Source of the DNA: QVMG01 sp032073245
GTDB taxonomy: Bacteria; Bacteroidota; Bacteroidia; Bacteroidales; Tannerellaceae
Reading direction: 5' to 3'
Assembly: GCA_032073245.1 (NCBI GenBank)
Contig: DAMANX010000003.1
Location: 124,001 to 188,000, forward strand
DNA: 64,000 bases
The notes below the pieces were generated by a model. The model made no database searches and was not told where the DNA came from. It worked only from the letters and a program-made list of their open reading frames with translations. Shown here piece after piece: positions 25,433 to 32,906 of the stretch; position 1 is the first letter of the stretch; each line of letters begins with the position of its first letter. The position numbers and the translations under genes were made by a program.

Positions 25433-26578
25433 ATGGACATTTCTTACCGTACACAATTTCTAAGTAAACTTTTCTCTTATGAAAAGAAAATAACAGTCGA
25501 TGACAGTAAACAGGAAATTATTCCTTTTCATTTCACACAAACTGTCGGTTGTGATGAGATTTGTGCATTTCAAAAAGAACTGGCAACAACTGGATTTTGC
25601 CCAATAACTGATGATCATATAGTAGAAAATAAATCGTTTTCATATACTATATTCACCCCTGCAGGAAAGAATAAATATAAAGATGTAATCATTCTTTTAC
25701 ATGGATTAAACGAACGTAGTTGGGATAAATACCTGACTTGGGCGGAGTATCTCGTTAAAGAAACCGGAAAACCGGTAATTCTTTTTCCAATAGCTTTTCA
25801 CATGAATCGTTCTCCTAGTCTTTGGTGCAATCCACGACAAATATTACCATGGGTCAGTAAACGCAAAGATGAATCTTCAGATAATGCAAATATCACCTTT
25901 GCCAATGTGGCTTTAAGTAGCAGGTTATCCCGCCATCCACTCCGCTTCTATTCATCAGGCAGAGAATCCATATTCAATTTATGCCAGTTAGTGACCGAAA
26001 TAAAGAATGGTAATCACGCTCTATTCAGTGAGGGAACCTCAGTCAATCTATTTGCATATTCAATCGGAGCATTATTATCACAAGTAGTACTGCTCGCCAA
26101 TCCAATGGGGCTTTTCACCGATACACGTTTGTTTATGTTTTGCGGGGGGGCTATTTTTTCAGAAATGAATGGGAATGCACGTGATATTATGGACAAGAAG
26201 GCATTTGAAGAGCTTATGTCATACTATAAAAATGATTTTATCTTCCACCGTAATCTACCCGCAAGTTTTGAAGAAGATTTCTTTGAGAAAGCCTTTAAAG
26301 CTATGATACGCCCGGATTATATGGAGAAAGAAAGAGAGTCTTTTTTTATTCAGGCATGTAATCGTATCCGTGCTATATCGTTAAAAAAAGATATTGTAAT
26401 GCCTACAAGCGGTATTATAAAAGCATTAGGGAAAAGTTCCGCAAAAATATTAGAGGAACTGGATTTTCCTTTTGAATATTCCCATCAGATCCCTTTTCCG
26501 ACAAATAAGCACATTCAACCGGAAACAACAAATGAAGCATTTTATTCTGTATTCAGTAAAGCGGCAGCCTTTCTATAA
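25433..26578 (+). CDS. DUF6051 family protein (alpha/beta-hydrolase-like)
   Basis: A 381-aa soluble protein without a signal peptide. VIILLHGLNERSWDKYLTWA near residue 85 and NLFAYSIGALLSQVVLL near 205 match the oxyanion strand and a nucleophile-elbow-like turn (AYSIGA) of alpha/beta hydrolases. This supports a serine-hydrolase fold, although the whole protein is best described as DUF6051. It is transcribed divergently from the LytTR regulator across a 194-bp gap, which suggests shared control. It overlaps the GH3 gene tail to tail by 6 nt. Substrate unknown. Confidence 0.8.
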   Translation: MDISYRTQFLSKLFSYEKKITVDDSKQEIIPFHFTQTVGCDEICAFQKELATTGFCPITDDHIVENKSFSYTIFTPAGKNKYKDVIILLHGLNERSWDKYLTWAEYLVKETGKPVILFPIAFHMNRSPSLWCNPRQILPWVSKRKDESSDNANITFANVALSSRLSRHPLRFYSSGRESIFNLCQLVTEIKNGNHALFSEGTSVNLFAYSIGALLSQVVLLANPMGLFTDTRLFMFCGGAIFSEMNGNARDIMDKKAFEELMSYYKNDFIFHRNLPASFEEDFFEKAFKAMIRPDYMEKERESFFIQACNRIRAISLKKDIVMPTSGIIKALGKSSAKILEELDFPFEYSHQIPFPTNKHIQPETTNEAFYSVFSKAAAFL

Positions 26579-28099
26579 TCCCGCTTCTATACTATTAATC
26601 TCCAATAATTCTTCGATCATTTCCCGTGTATTGCTAAGACGTGGTATCTTATGTTGTCCGCCTAATTTACCTTTTTTACTCAACCATTTATAAAAGATAC
26701 CTTCCCGGGAAACAATGATTTCAAGAGGTTGTAATGAGATGTCTTTATATCGTTTTGCTTCGTAATCAGAGTTAAGTTTCTTAAGGTTTTCATCTAATAA
26801 ACGAGCATATTCTTTTACCGAATCAGGCATTTTAACAAATTCAATAAACCATTGATGAAGGCCTTTCGCTTTATCAAGCATAAAGAGAGGTGCAGCAGTA
26901 TATTCTTTTACTTTTGCACCAGTTTGTTGATTGGTGAGAGATATGGCTTTATCGGCATTGTCAACCATCAATTCTTCTCCGAAAGCGTTGATGTAATGTT
27001 TTGTTCTACCGGAAATAATAAATTTATGCGGAGAAAGAGAAGTGAAACGTACAGTATCACCGATCTGATAACGCCAAAGGCCTCCCAATGTGCTAATTAT
27101 CATTGCATAATTAATATCTTTCTTTACATCAGAAAGAGGTAAAACAGTAGGATTTTCATTTCCTACTTCCTCCAGAGGAATAAATTCATAGAAAACACCG
27201 TAATCCTGCATTAATAAAAGGCTGGGATCATTCAAATCGCTTTGAATACCAAAAAATCCTTCAGAAGCATTATAGGTTTCCATATAATGCATATCATCTG
27301 ATGGGATAAGGGCTTTATATAAGTCCCGATAGGGTTCAAAACTGATACCTCCATGAAAAAAGACCTCCATATTGGGCCATACTTCGGTCAGGTAAGTCTT
27401 TCCTGTTTTTTCCAATATAGCACGTAACAAAACGAGCATCCAGGAAGGAACACCCGAAAGACTGTTTACATCCTTATTCCAGGTACTCTCAACAATTGCT
27501 TTAATCTTGCTTTCCCATTCATCCATTAAAATGATTCGTTTGGGAGGAACACGAACCAGGTTTACCAATGGATTTAGGTTTTGAAGTAATACGGCAGAAA
27601 GATCGCCTTGATGAGCCTGGGCATTTAATGGAGAAGGACTGTGGCTTCCCCCCAATATCAAGCCTTTTCGTGAAAAGAAACGGCTCTTTGGATTATTTTC
27701 CAAATAAAGAGCAACGCAGTCTACTCCACCTTTGTAGTGACAGCGCCATAAAATCTCATCTGTAACCGGAATAAATTTACTTTTATCATTAGTCGTACCA
27801 CTACTCCGTGCATACCAACGTACCACCGACGGCCAGAGAACATTCTTTTCTCCATTCACCATACGGGTAATAAAAGGTTTCAGATCATCATAAGATTGTA
27901 TAGGAACTCTCTCACGATAATCTTCGTAATTACGTATATTTTTATATCCATACTTACGCCCCCACTCAGTATCACGCGCTTTAGTCAAGAGCTTATTCAA
28001 TTGAAAAGCCTGGATACGGTCACTTTCACGGTCGTATTTCCGGATGTTATCCTGACGGTGCCGAAAGAAAGGAGAGGCAAGGCTGGTAATGAGATCCAT
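26573..28099 (-). CDS. GH3-family acyl-acid-amido synthetase-like protein
   Basis: A 508-aa member of the GH3 family (PF03321) of adenylating enzymes. In plants these conjugate auxin or jasmonate to amino acids; bacterial members have no settled role. Adenylation motifs are visible: YARSSGTTNDKSKFIPV near residue 85, YNASEGFFGIQ near 300 and WRYQIGDTVRFTS near 350. The start is taken as ATG 28099, since the promoter-like TACATTTG at 28124-28131 leaves only about 20 nt of leader. A longer frame from a TTG at 28126 would remove the leader. It is head to head with pfkA. Confidence 0.88.
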   Translation of the reverse strand: MDLITSLASPFFRHRQDNIRKYDRESDRIQAFQLNKLLTKARDTEWGRKYGYKNIRNYEDYRERVPIQSYDDLKPFITRMVNGEKNVLWPSVVRWYARSSGTTNDKSKFIPVTDEILWRCHYKGGVDCVALYLENNPKSRFFSRKGLILGGSHSPSPLNAQAHQGDLSAVLLQNLNPLVNLVRVPPKRIILMDEWESKIKAIVESTWNKDVNSLSGVPSWMLVLLRAILEKTGKTYLTEVWPNMEVFFHGGISFEPYRDLYKALIPSDDMHYMETYNASEGFFGIQSDLNDPSLLLMQDYGVFYEFIPLEEVGNENPTVLPLSDVKKDINYAMIISTLGGLWRYQIGDTVRFTSLSPHKFIISGRTKHYINAFGEELMVDNADKAISLTNQQTGAKVKEYTAAPLFMLDKAKGLHQWFIEFVKMPDSVKEYARLLDENLKKLNSDYEAKRYKDISLQPLEIIVSREGIFYKWLSKKGKLGGQHKIPRLSNTREMIEELLEINSIEAGL

Positions 28100-28123
28100 A
28101 AGCTTCTTTTTTCTAATGAACTG

Positions 28124-28131
28124 CAAATGTA
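28124..28131 (-). promoter_or_regulatory. Promoter -7 element of the GH3 gene
   Basis: The minus strand reads TACATTTG, a full TAnnTTTG match 25 nt upstream of ATG 28099. Confidence 0.5.
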
Positions 28132-28151
28132 GCCATATTGTTTATTATTTA

Positions 28152-28159
28152 TATCTTTG
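28152..28159 (+). promoter_or_regulatory. Promoter -7 element of pfkA
   Basis: TATCTTTG, a full match, lies 23 nt before ATG 28182. It is only 20 bp from the GH3 element, so the two promoters are back to back. Confidence 0.5.
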
Positions 28160-28181
28160 CTGCATACAAATTAACATTCTA

Positions 28182-29195
28182 ATGAAAATAGGGATTCTTT
28201 CTTCAGGGGGTGATTGTCCCGGAATAAACGCAACAATTCGTGGTGTTGGTAAAACTGCTTTAATGCATTATGGTATGGAAGTCATAGGTATTCACAGCGG
28301 GTTTGCCGGATTACTGACCATGGATGTCGAGACATTTAGTGAACGTACTCTTTCGGGAATTCTGAATTTAGGAGGTACCATTCTCGGAACTTCCCGTGAA
28401 AAAGGATTACGTAAAAAACTAAAATCCACGGAAAGCGAAATGCCTCATATTGTTAAGAGCCATTATGAAGAATTAGGACTTGACGCGGTTGTTTGTATAG
28501 GGGGAAACGGAACCCAGAAAACGGCAAATGTACTATCTCAACTAGGCTTAAATATAATAGGAGTTCCTAAAACGATTGATAACGATGTATGGGGAACAGA
28601 TATTTCTTTTGGTTTTGATACTGCAGTTAATATTGCCACTGAGGCGATAGACCGTCTTCATTCTACCGCCAGTTCTCATAAACGAGTAATGGTAGTAGAA
28701 GTCATGGGACACCATGCAGGATGGATTGCCTTGTATGCAGGCATGGCAGGTGGAGCAGATGTTATTTTGCTACCGGAATTAGGATATAATATGGAAAAAA
28801 TAAACAGTGTGATATTAGATAGAGCACAACGTGGAAAACCTTATTCAATCGTGGTTGTTGCTGAAGGCGTAAGTACACCTGAAGAAAAACGGCCATCCTA
28901 TTATATTACCAAGGCTATTGAGGAGGGAACCGGTATTGAATCACGTGATACTGTTCTTGGATATATCCAACGGGGAGGAAACCCTTCTCCTTTCGACCGT
29001 AATCTGGCAACACGCCTGGGAGGACATGCAACCGAACTGGTAGCAAACAAATTATTCGGCCGTATGGTGTGTATGAAAGGGGATAAAGTAGATTCTATTC
29101 CTCTGGAAGAAGTAGCAGGAAAATTAAAAATAGTAACTCCGGATCATGATCTTATTATTCAGGGGAAAAGAATGGGGATATCTTTTGGGAAATAA
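28182..29195 (+). CDS. pfkA: 6-phosphofructokinase
   Basis: A 337-aa PfkA-family kinase phosphorylating fructose 6-phosphate. GGDCPG lies at residues 9-14, GGNGT at 107-111, PKTIDND at 129-135 (catalytic Asp), and VMGHHAGWIA near 170. The phosphoryl-donor signature is mixed: the Gly at position 110 is the ATP-type residue, whereas the Lys before TIDND is the residue usual in PPi-dependent enzymes, and the first acidic residue of GGDGS is replaced by Asn. ATP or PPi use is therefore not certain. The start is ATG 28182; a longer frame upstream would cross the promoter. Confidence 0.93.
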   Translation: MKIGILSSGGDCPGINATIRGVGKTALMHYGMEVIGIHSGFAGLLTMDVETFSERTLSGILNLGGTILGTSREKGLRKKLKSTESEMPHIVKSHYEELGLDAVVCIGGNGTQKTANVLSQLGLNIIGVPKTIDNDVWGTDISFGFDTAVNIATEAIDRLHSTASSHKRVMVVEVMGHHAGWIALYAGMAGGADVILLPELGYNMEKINSVILDRAQRGKPYSIVVVAEGVSTPEEKRPSYYITKAIEEGTGIESRDTVLGYIQRGGNPSPFDRNLATRLGGHATELVANKLFGRMVCMKGDKVDSIPLEEVAGKLKIVTPDHDLIIQGKRMGISFGK

Positions 29196-29209
29196 ATTTA
29201 AGTGAAAAA

Positions 29210-29253
29210 TGAAGAGTGAAAAATGATTTTTAAATTACACTTTTCACTCTTCA
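29210..29253. terminator. Bidirectional hairpin between pfkA and rnc
   Basis: TGAAGAGTGAAAA (29210-29222) and TTTTCACTCTTCA (29241-29253) form a 13-bp perfect stem between the convergent genes and overlap the last codons of rnc. The plus-strand loop contains a T-run. Confidence 0.65.
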
Positions 29254-30086
29254 CTATTTATATTTGTTTCATCCGGAAGCTCTTCAAATTCGTCTTCAAC
29301 TGTTTGTTCCCCTGTGTTCCTTTTCTTCAATTCGGAAACGTATTGCTGGAACTCCTTATCATTTCGTAATTTCTTCACAGCCATCTTGGCTGCATTTTGC
29401 TGGGATTCTTTTTTAGTATAGCCTATTCCTATACCTATTTGCCGATCGGCTAAACATACTGCAGTTTGAAAAACGGGATTTCCTTCATTGTCATTGAAAG
29501 ATTCAATCAAGTCAAAACTAATTTCCAGTTTATTTTTTTGACTCCATTCGATAAGGCTTGATTTAAAGTTTACTTCTTTACGGACAACCACATCAAGATC
29601 AATATGCCGTTGTATAAGATTTTCATTTACAAAACGGAAACAACGGCGATAGCCTTGATCCAGATAAATAGCACCTATTAATGCCTCAAGAGCATTTCCA
29701 TACATGTGGTTATTATGTGAGCTCAGGCGGGAAGAAAAACGAACCATCTTATCGATACCCAGTTCTATAGCTACACGGTTAAGTGTCTCGCGTTGAACTA
29801 TTTTAGACCGGGTATTTGTCAGGAAACCTTCTCGTTTATGGGGAAATCGTTTATAAAGAATATCGGCTACGATACTATCCAATATAGCATCTCCCAAAAA
29901 CTCCAATCGTTCATTATTCATCCATTTACCATTATCAAGTTCTACCGAAGACGATTTATGGCGAAAGGCTTGTTCGTACAATTGAACGTCGTTGGGATAG
30001 AAGCCTACTATTTTGTAAATAGACAAATAAGGCTCCTTACCTTTATTTTTAAGGAGCCTTATCTTTTTATTTAACGACTTAAACAC
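29244..30086 (-). CDS. rnc: Ribonuclease III
   Basis: A 280-aa double-strand-specific endoribonuclease for rRNA and mRNA processing. The signature ERLEFLGDAILD begins at residue 59, and a second acidic cluster, NALEALIGAIYLDQGY, lies near 125. A dsRNA-binding domain occupies about 178-250 (FKSSLIEWSQKNKLEI to KMAVKKLRN), followed by an acidic tail. The start is GTG at 30086, directly after the fabF TAA with no gap; no other start lies between. The first 20 codons include a 13-bp hairpin (listed separately) that could be a self-target. Confidence 0.95.
   Translation of the reverse strand: MFKSLNKKIRLLKNKGKEPYLSIYKIVGFYPNDVQLYEQAFRHKSSSVELDNGKWMNNERLEFLGDAILDSIVADILYKRFPHKREGFLTNTRSKIVQRETLNRVAIELGIDKMVRFSSRLSSHNNHMYGNALEALIGAIYLDQGYRRCFRFVNENLIQRHIDLDVVVRKEVNFKSSLIEWSQKNKLEISFDLIESFNDNEGNPVFQTAVCLADRQIGIGIGYTKKESQQNAAKMAVKKLRNDKEFQQYVSELKKRNTGEQTVEDEFEELPDETNINSEE
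30027..30062 (-). promoter_or_regulatory. Strong hairpin inside the rnc 5' coding region
   Basis: ATAAGGCTCCTTA (30027-30039) and TAAGGAGCCTTAT (30050-30062) form a perfect 13-bp stem around a 10-nt loop, within codons 9-20 of rnc. No T-run follows on the minus strand, so termination is less likely than an RNA-processing or translation-control role. Confidence 0.6.
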
Positions 30087-31343
30087 TTATTTCACAAACT
30101 TTTTTACAATCATGCTGGCATTATGTCCACCAAATCCAAAGGAATTGGAAAGTGCCGCATTCACTTCTCGTTTTTGTGCTTTATTGAACGTTAAGTTCAA
30201 GTTATAGTCAATTTCCGGATCATCATCCCCTTCTTCATGGTTGATAGTAGGAGGAACAATATTTTCTTTAACGGACATAATACAGGCAATAGCTTCAACA
30301 GCACCTGCAGCACCCAACATGTGTCCGGTCATAGATTTTGTCGAGCTGATATTCATCTTGTAAGCACTCTCTCCAAAGACATCTTTAATTGCCTTTATTT
30401 CAGAGATATCACCTACAGGAGTAGAAGTACCATGTACATTAATATAATCAATATCTTCCGGCTGCATTCCTGCGTCTTCCAACGCATTTTTCATCACCAG
30501 TATAGCACCCAAGCCTTCCGGATGGGTGGCAGTCAAGTGATAAGCATCTGCAGACATTCCTGTTCCTACAACTTCGCAATAGATATCTGCACCACGTGCC
30601 AACGCATGTTCCAATTCTTCAAGCACCAGACAACCTGCACCTTCACCCATTACAAATCCATCACGGCTCGCACTAAACGGACGAGAAGCGGTTTCAGGTG
30701 AATCATTTCGGGTTGAAAGAGCATTCATTGCATTAAAACCTCCGATACTTGCAATAGATACAGCTGCTTCGGCTCCACCAGTAATAATAGCATTTGCTTT
30801 TCCTAAACGGATATAGTTAAATGCATCACTAATGGCATTTGTTGATGAAGCACAGGCTGAGACTGTAGCAAAGTTCGGTCCACGAAAACCATATTTCATG
30901 GAAATTTGACCGGCAGCTATGTCGGCTATCATTTTAGGGATAAAAAAAGGATTGAAGCGTGGACCACGCTCCGCATCATATCCCATTACTTCTTCTTCGA
31001 AAGTTTTAATACCTCCGATACCCGCTGAAAAAATGACACCAACCCGATCCATATTTTCCTTTTCCAGATCAAGGCCTGAATCAACTATCGCATCATCGGC
31101 GGCTTTTAATGCCAGCAAGGTGTAACGATCGCATTTCCGTACTTCTTTTCTATCCATCATTTGTAACGGATCAAAATCTTTTACCTCACAAGCGAATTGT
31201 GTCTTAAATTTGGATGCGTCAAACTGAGTAATAGGTCCTGCGCCACTTCTCCCATTAATAAGACCCTCCCAAGTTTCCGAGAGGGTATTACCAAGAGGAG
31301 TAATAGCCCCAAGACCTGTTACTACAACTCTTTTTAATTCCAT
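30087..31343 (-). CDS. fabF: Beta-ketoacyl-ACP synthase II
   Basis: A 418-aa condensing enzyme that extends acyl-ACP with malonyl-ACP. Nucleophile Cys 164 lies in VSACASSTNA. The two catalytic His lie in NVHGTSTP near residue 305 and TGHMLGAAGAVEA near 342. The C-terminal SNSFGFGGHNASM is the conserved Gly-rich loop. It is downstream of acpP by 21 nt and abuts rnc, giving the acpP-fabF-rnc order common in bacteria. Length and motifs are normal. Confidence 0.97.
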   Translation of the reverse strand: MELKRVVVTGLGAITPLGNTLSETWEGLINGRSGAGPITQFDASKFKTQFACEVKDFDPLQMMDRKEVRKCDRYTLLALKAADDAIVDSGLDLEKENMDRVGVIFSAGIGGIKTFEEEVMGYDAERGPRFNPFFIPKMIADIAAGQISMKYGFRGPNFATVSACASSTNAISDAFNYIRLGKANAIITGGAEAAVSIASIGGFNAMNALSTRNDSPETASRPFSASRDGFVMGEGAGCLVLEELEHALARGADIYCEVVGTGMSADAYHLTATHPEGLGAILVMKNALEDAGMQPEDIDYINVHGTSTPVGDISEIKAIKDVFGESAYKMNISSTKSMTGHMLGAAGAVEAIACIMSVKENIVPPTINHEEGDDDPEIDYNLNLTFNKAQKREVNAALSNSFGFGGHNASMIVKKFVK

Positions 31344-31364
31344 ACCTTAAATTAAAGGGGATGA

Positions 31365-31601
31365 TTACTTCGCGTTTGCTTCTATATAAGCGACAGCATC
31401 GCCTACTGTTGTAATCTTTTCTGCTTGATCGTCTGGAATAGAGATACCGAATTCTTTTTCGAATTCCATGATCAGTTCCACTGTGTCAAGAGAGTCTGCT
31501 CCTAAATCGTTAGTAAAACTAGCTTCGTTAGTCACTTCTGTTTCTTCAACACTTAATTTGTCAACGATGATAGCCTTTACTCTTGATGCAACTTCAGACA
31601 T
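31365..31601 (-). CDS. acpP: Acyl carrier protein
   Basis: A 78-aa acidic helical protein. Ser 37 in GADSLDTVELIMEFE carries the 4'-phosphopantetheine arm. It carries growing acyl chains for FabF, whose gene follows at 21 nt. It is the first gene of the operon, with a -7 element at 31684-31691. Confidence 0.97.
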   Translation of the reverse strand: MSEVASRVKAIIVDKLSVEETEVTNEASFTNDLGADSLDTVELIMEFEKEFGISIPDDQAEKITTVGDAVAYIEANAK

Positions 31602-31641
31602 AACTTTTTCAATTTAAATTAATAATTACGAATATACTTCT

Positions 31642-31649
31642 TAAATTTG
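31642..31649 (+). promoter_or_regulatory. Promoter -7 element of purN
   Basis: TAAATTTG, a full TAnnTTTG match 108 nt before ATG 31757. Confidence 0.45.
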
Positions 31650-31683
31650 CAGTGCAAAGGAAAGAATTTTTTTGCTTACAAAG

Positions 31684-31691
31684 CAAATATA
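31684..31691 (-). promoter_or_regulatory. Promoter -7 element of acpP
   Basis: The minus strand reads TATATTTG, 83 nt before the acpP ATG. It lies past the purN element, so the two transcripts would overlap at their 5' ends. Confidence 0.45.
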
Positions 31692-31756
31692 ATAGACTAA
31701 AAATGCGAAAAACTGCACATATTTCTAAAAGGTGTGCATATTTAGTAGGAAAAAAC

Positions 31757-32329
31757 ATGAAAAACATAGCCATTTTTGCTTCAGGGTCAGGAACAAACGC
31801 CGAAAACATTATTAAATATTTTGCTAACAGTAACTCTATTAATGTAGCTGTAGTACTTTCTAATAATCGAAAAGTAGGTGTACATGATCGGGTTAATAAA
31901 TTGGGAGTTCCTTCTTTTGTATTTACCCGTGAGGAGTTTCAGGAAGGTATTCCGATAATAAATAAACTAGCTGAATATGATGTTGATTTCATCGTTCTTG
32001 CAGGATTCATGAATAAAATATCCGATACCTTACTTAATTCCTATCCTAATAAAATCATTAATATCCATCCGGCATTGTTGCCAAAATATGGTGGAAAAGG
32101 GATGTATGGCATGCATGTACATGAAGCTGTGGTTGCAAACAATGAAAAAGAATCGGGCATCACTATACATTATATTAATGAGAATTACGATGAAGGGGAT
32201 ATCATTTTTCAGTCAGCCTGCCCTGTTCTCCTTTCCGATACACCGGAAGATGTAGCTACAAAAGTTCATGCTTTGGAATATACTCACTATCCGCATGTGA
32301 TTGAAGAAATACTTTCTAAAGAATCCTAA
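31757..32329 (+). CDS. purN: Phosphoribosylglycinamide formyltransferase
   Basis: A 190-aa GART enzyme transferring formyl from 10-formyl-THF in purine synthesis. FASGSGTNAENII at about residues 7-19 is the phosphate loop. NIHPALLPKYGGKGMYG near 107-123 carries the catalytic His, and YINENYDEGDII near 138-150 the catalytic Asp. The start is ATG 31757 (MKNIAIFASGSG); a frame from 31652 would add 35 residues of non-conserved sequence. Confidence 0.95.
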   Translation: MKNIAIFASGSGTNAENIIKYFANSNSINVAVVLSNNRKVGVHDRVNKLGVPSFVFTREEFQEGIPIINKLAEYDVDFIVLAGFMNKISDTLLNSYPNKIINIHPALLPKYGGKGMYGMHVHEAVVANNEKESGITIHYINENYDEGDIIFQSACPVLLSDTPEDVATKVHALEYTHYPHVIEEILSKES

Positions 32330-32382
32330 ATTGAAAGAATTATTTCATCGTTGATTGTTATAAAGAGAACAAAATAGAAATA

Positions 32383-32862
32383 ATGAAAACATTAGTACAC
32401 ACTGATAAGGAATTTATAGAAACAACTATCCGCTCTTGTGATATTTGCTTTCTTGGTATGGCTGATACGGATGGAACTCCTTATGTATTACCTATGAATT
32501 TTGGCTATCAGGATGGTATAGTCTATTTGCATTCTGCTCAGGAAGGTAGCAGTATTTCTATCCTGGAACGAAATCCAAAAGTTTGTATCACATTCTGCAC
32601 GGATACCGATCTTGTCTTCCAACATCCTAAAGTTGCTTGTAGCTACAGGATGCACTCAAAGAGTGTGATCGCTTGGGGTGAAGTCACTTACGAAGAGGAC
32701 CTCGACCTTAAAGTCGAAGCCCTCAACATTATAATGAAACAGTATTCTGATAAAACATTCGAATACAGCAATCCGGCTGTGGTGAATGTTAAGATCTGGA
32801 AAGTAAAACTGGATAAAGTGACTTGTAAGGAGTTTGGAGCTCCTCATAAGTTCAAGCCATAA
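32383..32862 (+). CDS. Pyridoxamine 5'-phosphate oxidase-family flavin-binding protein
   Basis: A 159-aa split-barrel FMN-binding protein. It has the ICFLGMADTDGTPYVLPMNF opening, a GIVYLHSAQEGSSISILERN central strand, and VACSYRMHSKSVIAWGEV, as in the NimA-like branch of the family. Related Nim proteins inactivate nitroimidazoles, but most such chromosomal genes have other or unknown roles, so resistance should not be assumed. A hairpin terminator follows within 3 nt of the stop. Confidence 0.88.
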   Translation: MKTLVHTDKEFIETTIRSCDICFLGMADTDGTPYVLPMNFGYQDGIVYLHSAQEGSSISILERNPKVCITFCTDTDLVFQHPKVACSYRMHSKSVIAWGEVTYEEDLDLKVEALNIIMKQYSDKTFEYSNPAVVNVKIWKVKLDKVTCKEFGAPHKFKP

Positions 32863-32864
32863 TT

Positions 32865-32898
32865 AAGGGCTGTCATTTATCTCAGAATCACAGCCCTT
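32865..32898 (+). terminator. Intrinsic terminator after the flavin-binding gene
   Basis: AAGGGCTGT and ACAGCCCTT form a 9-bp stem followed by TTATTT on the plus strand. It may also serve the convergent beta-helix gene ending at 32907. Confidence 0.8.
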
Positions 32899-32906
32899 TT
32901 ATTTGA

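Noticed and set aside
30027..30062. Terminator of fabF
   Set aside because: The stem is inside rnc, and no T-run follows on the minus strand; termination there would block rnc.
32383..32862. Nitroimidazole-resistance (nim) gene
   Set aside because: The protein is in the same broad flavin split-barrel family, but no nim-specific residues can be verified by eye and no insertion sequence promoter lies upstream.
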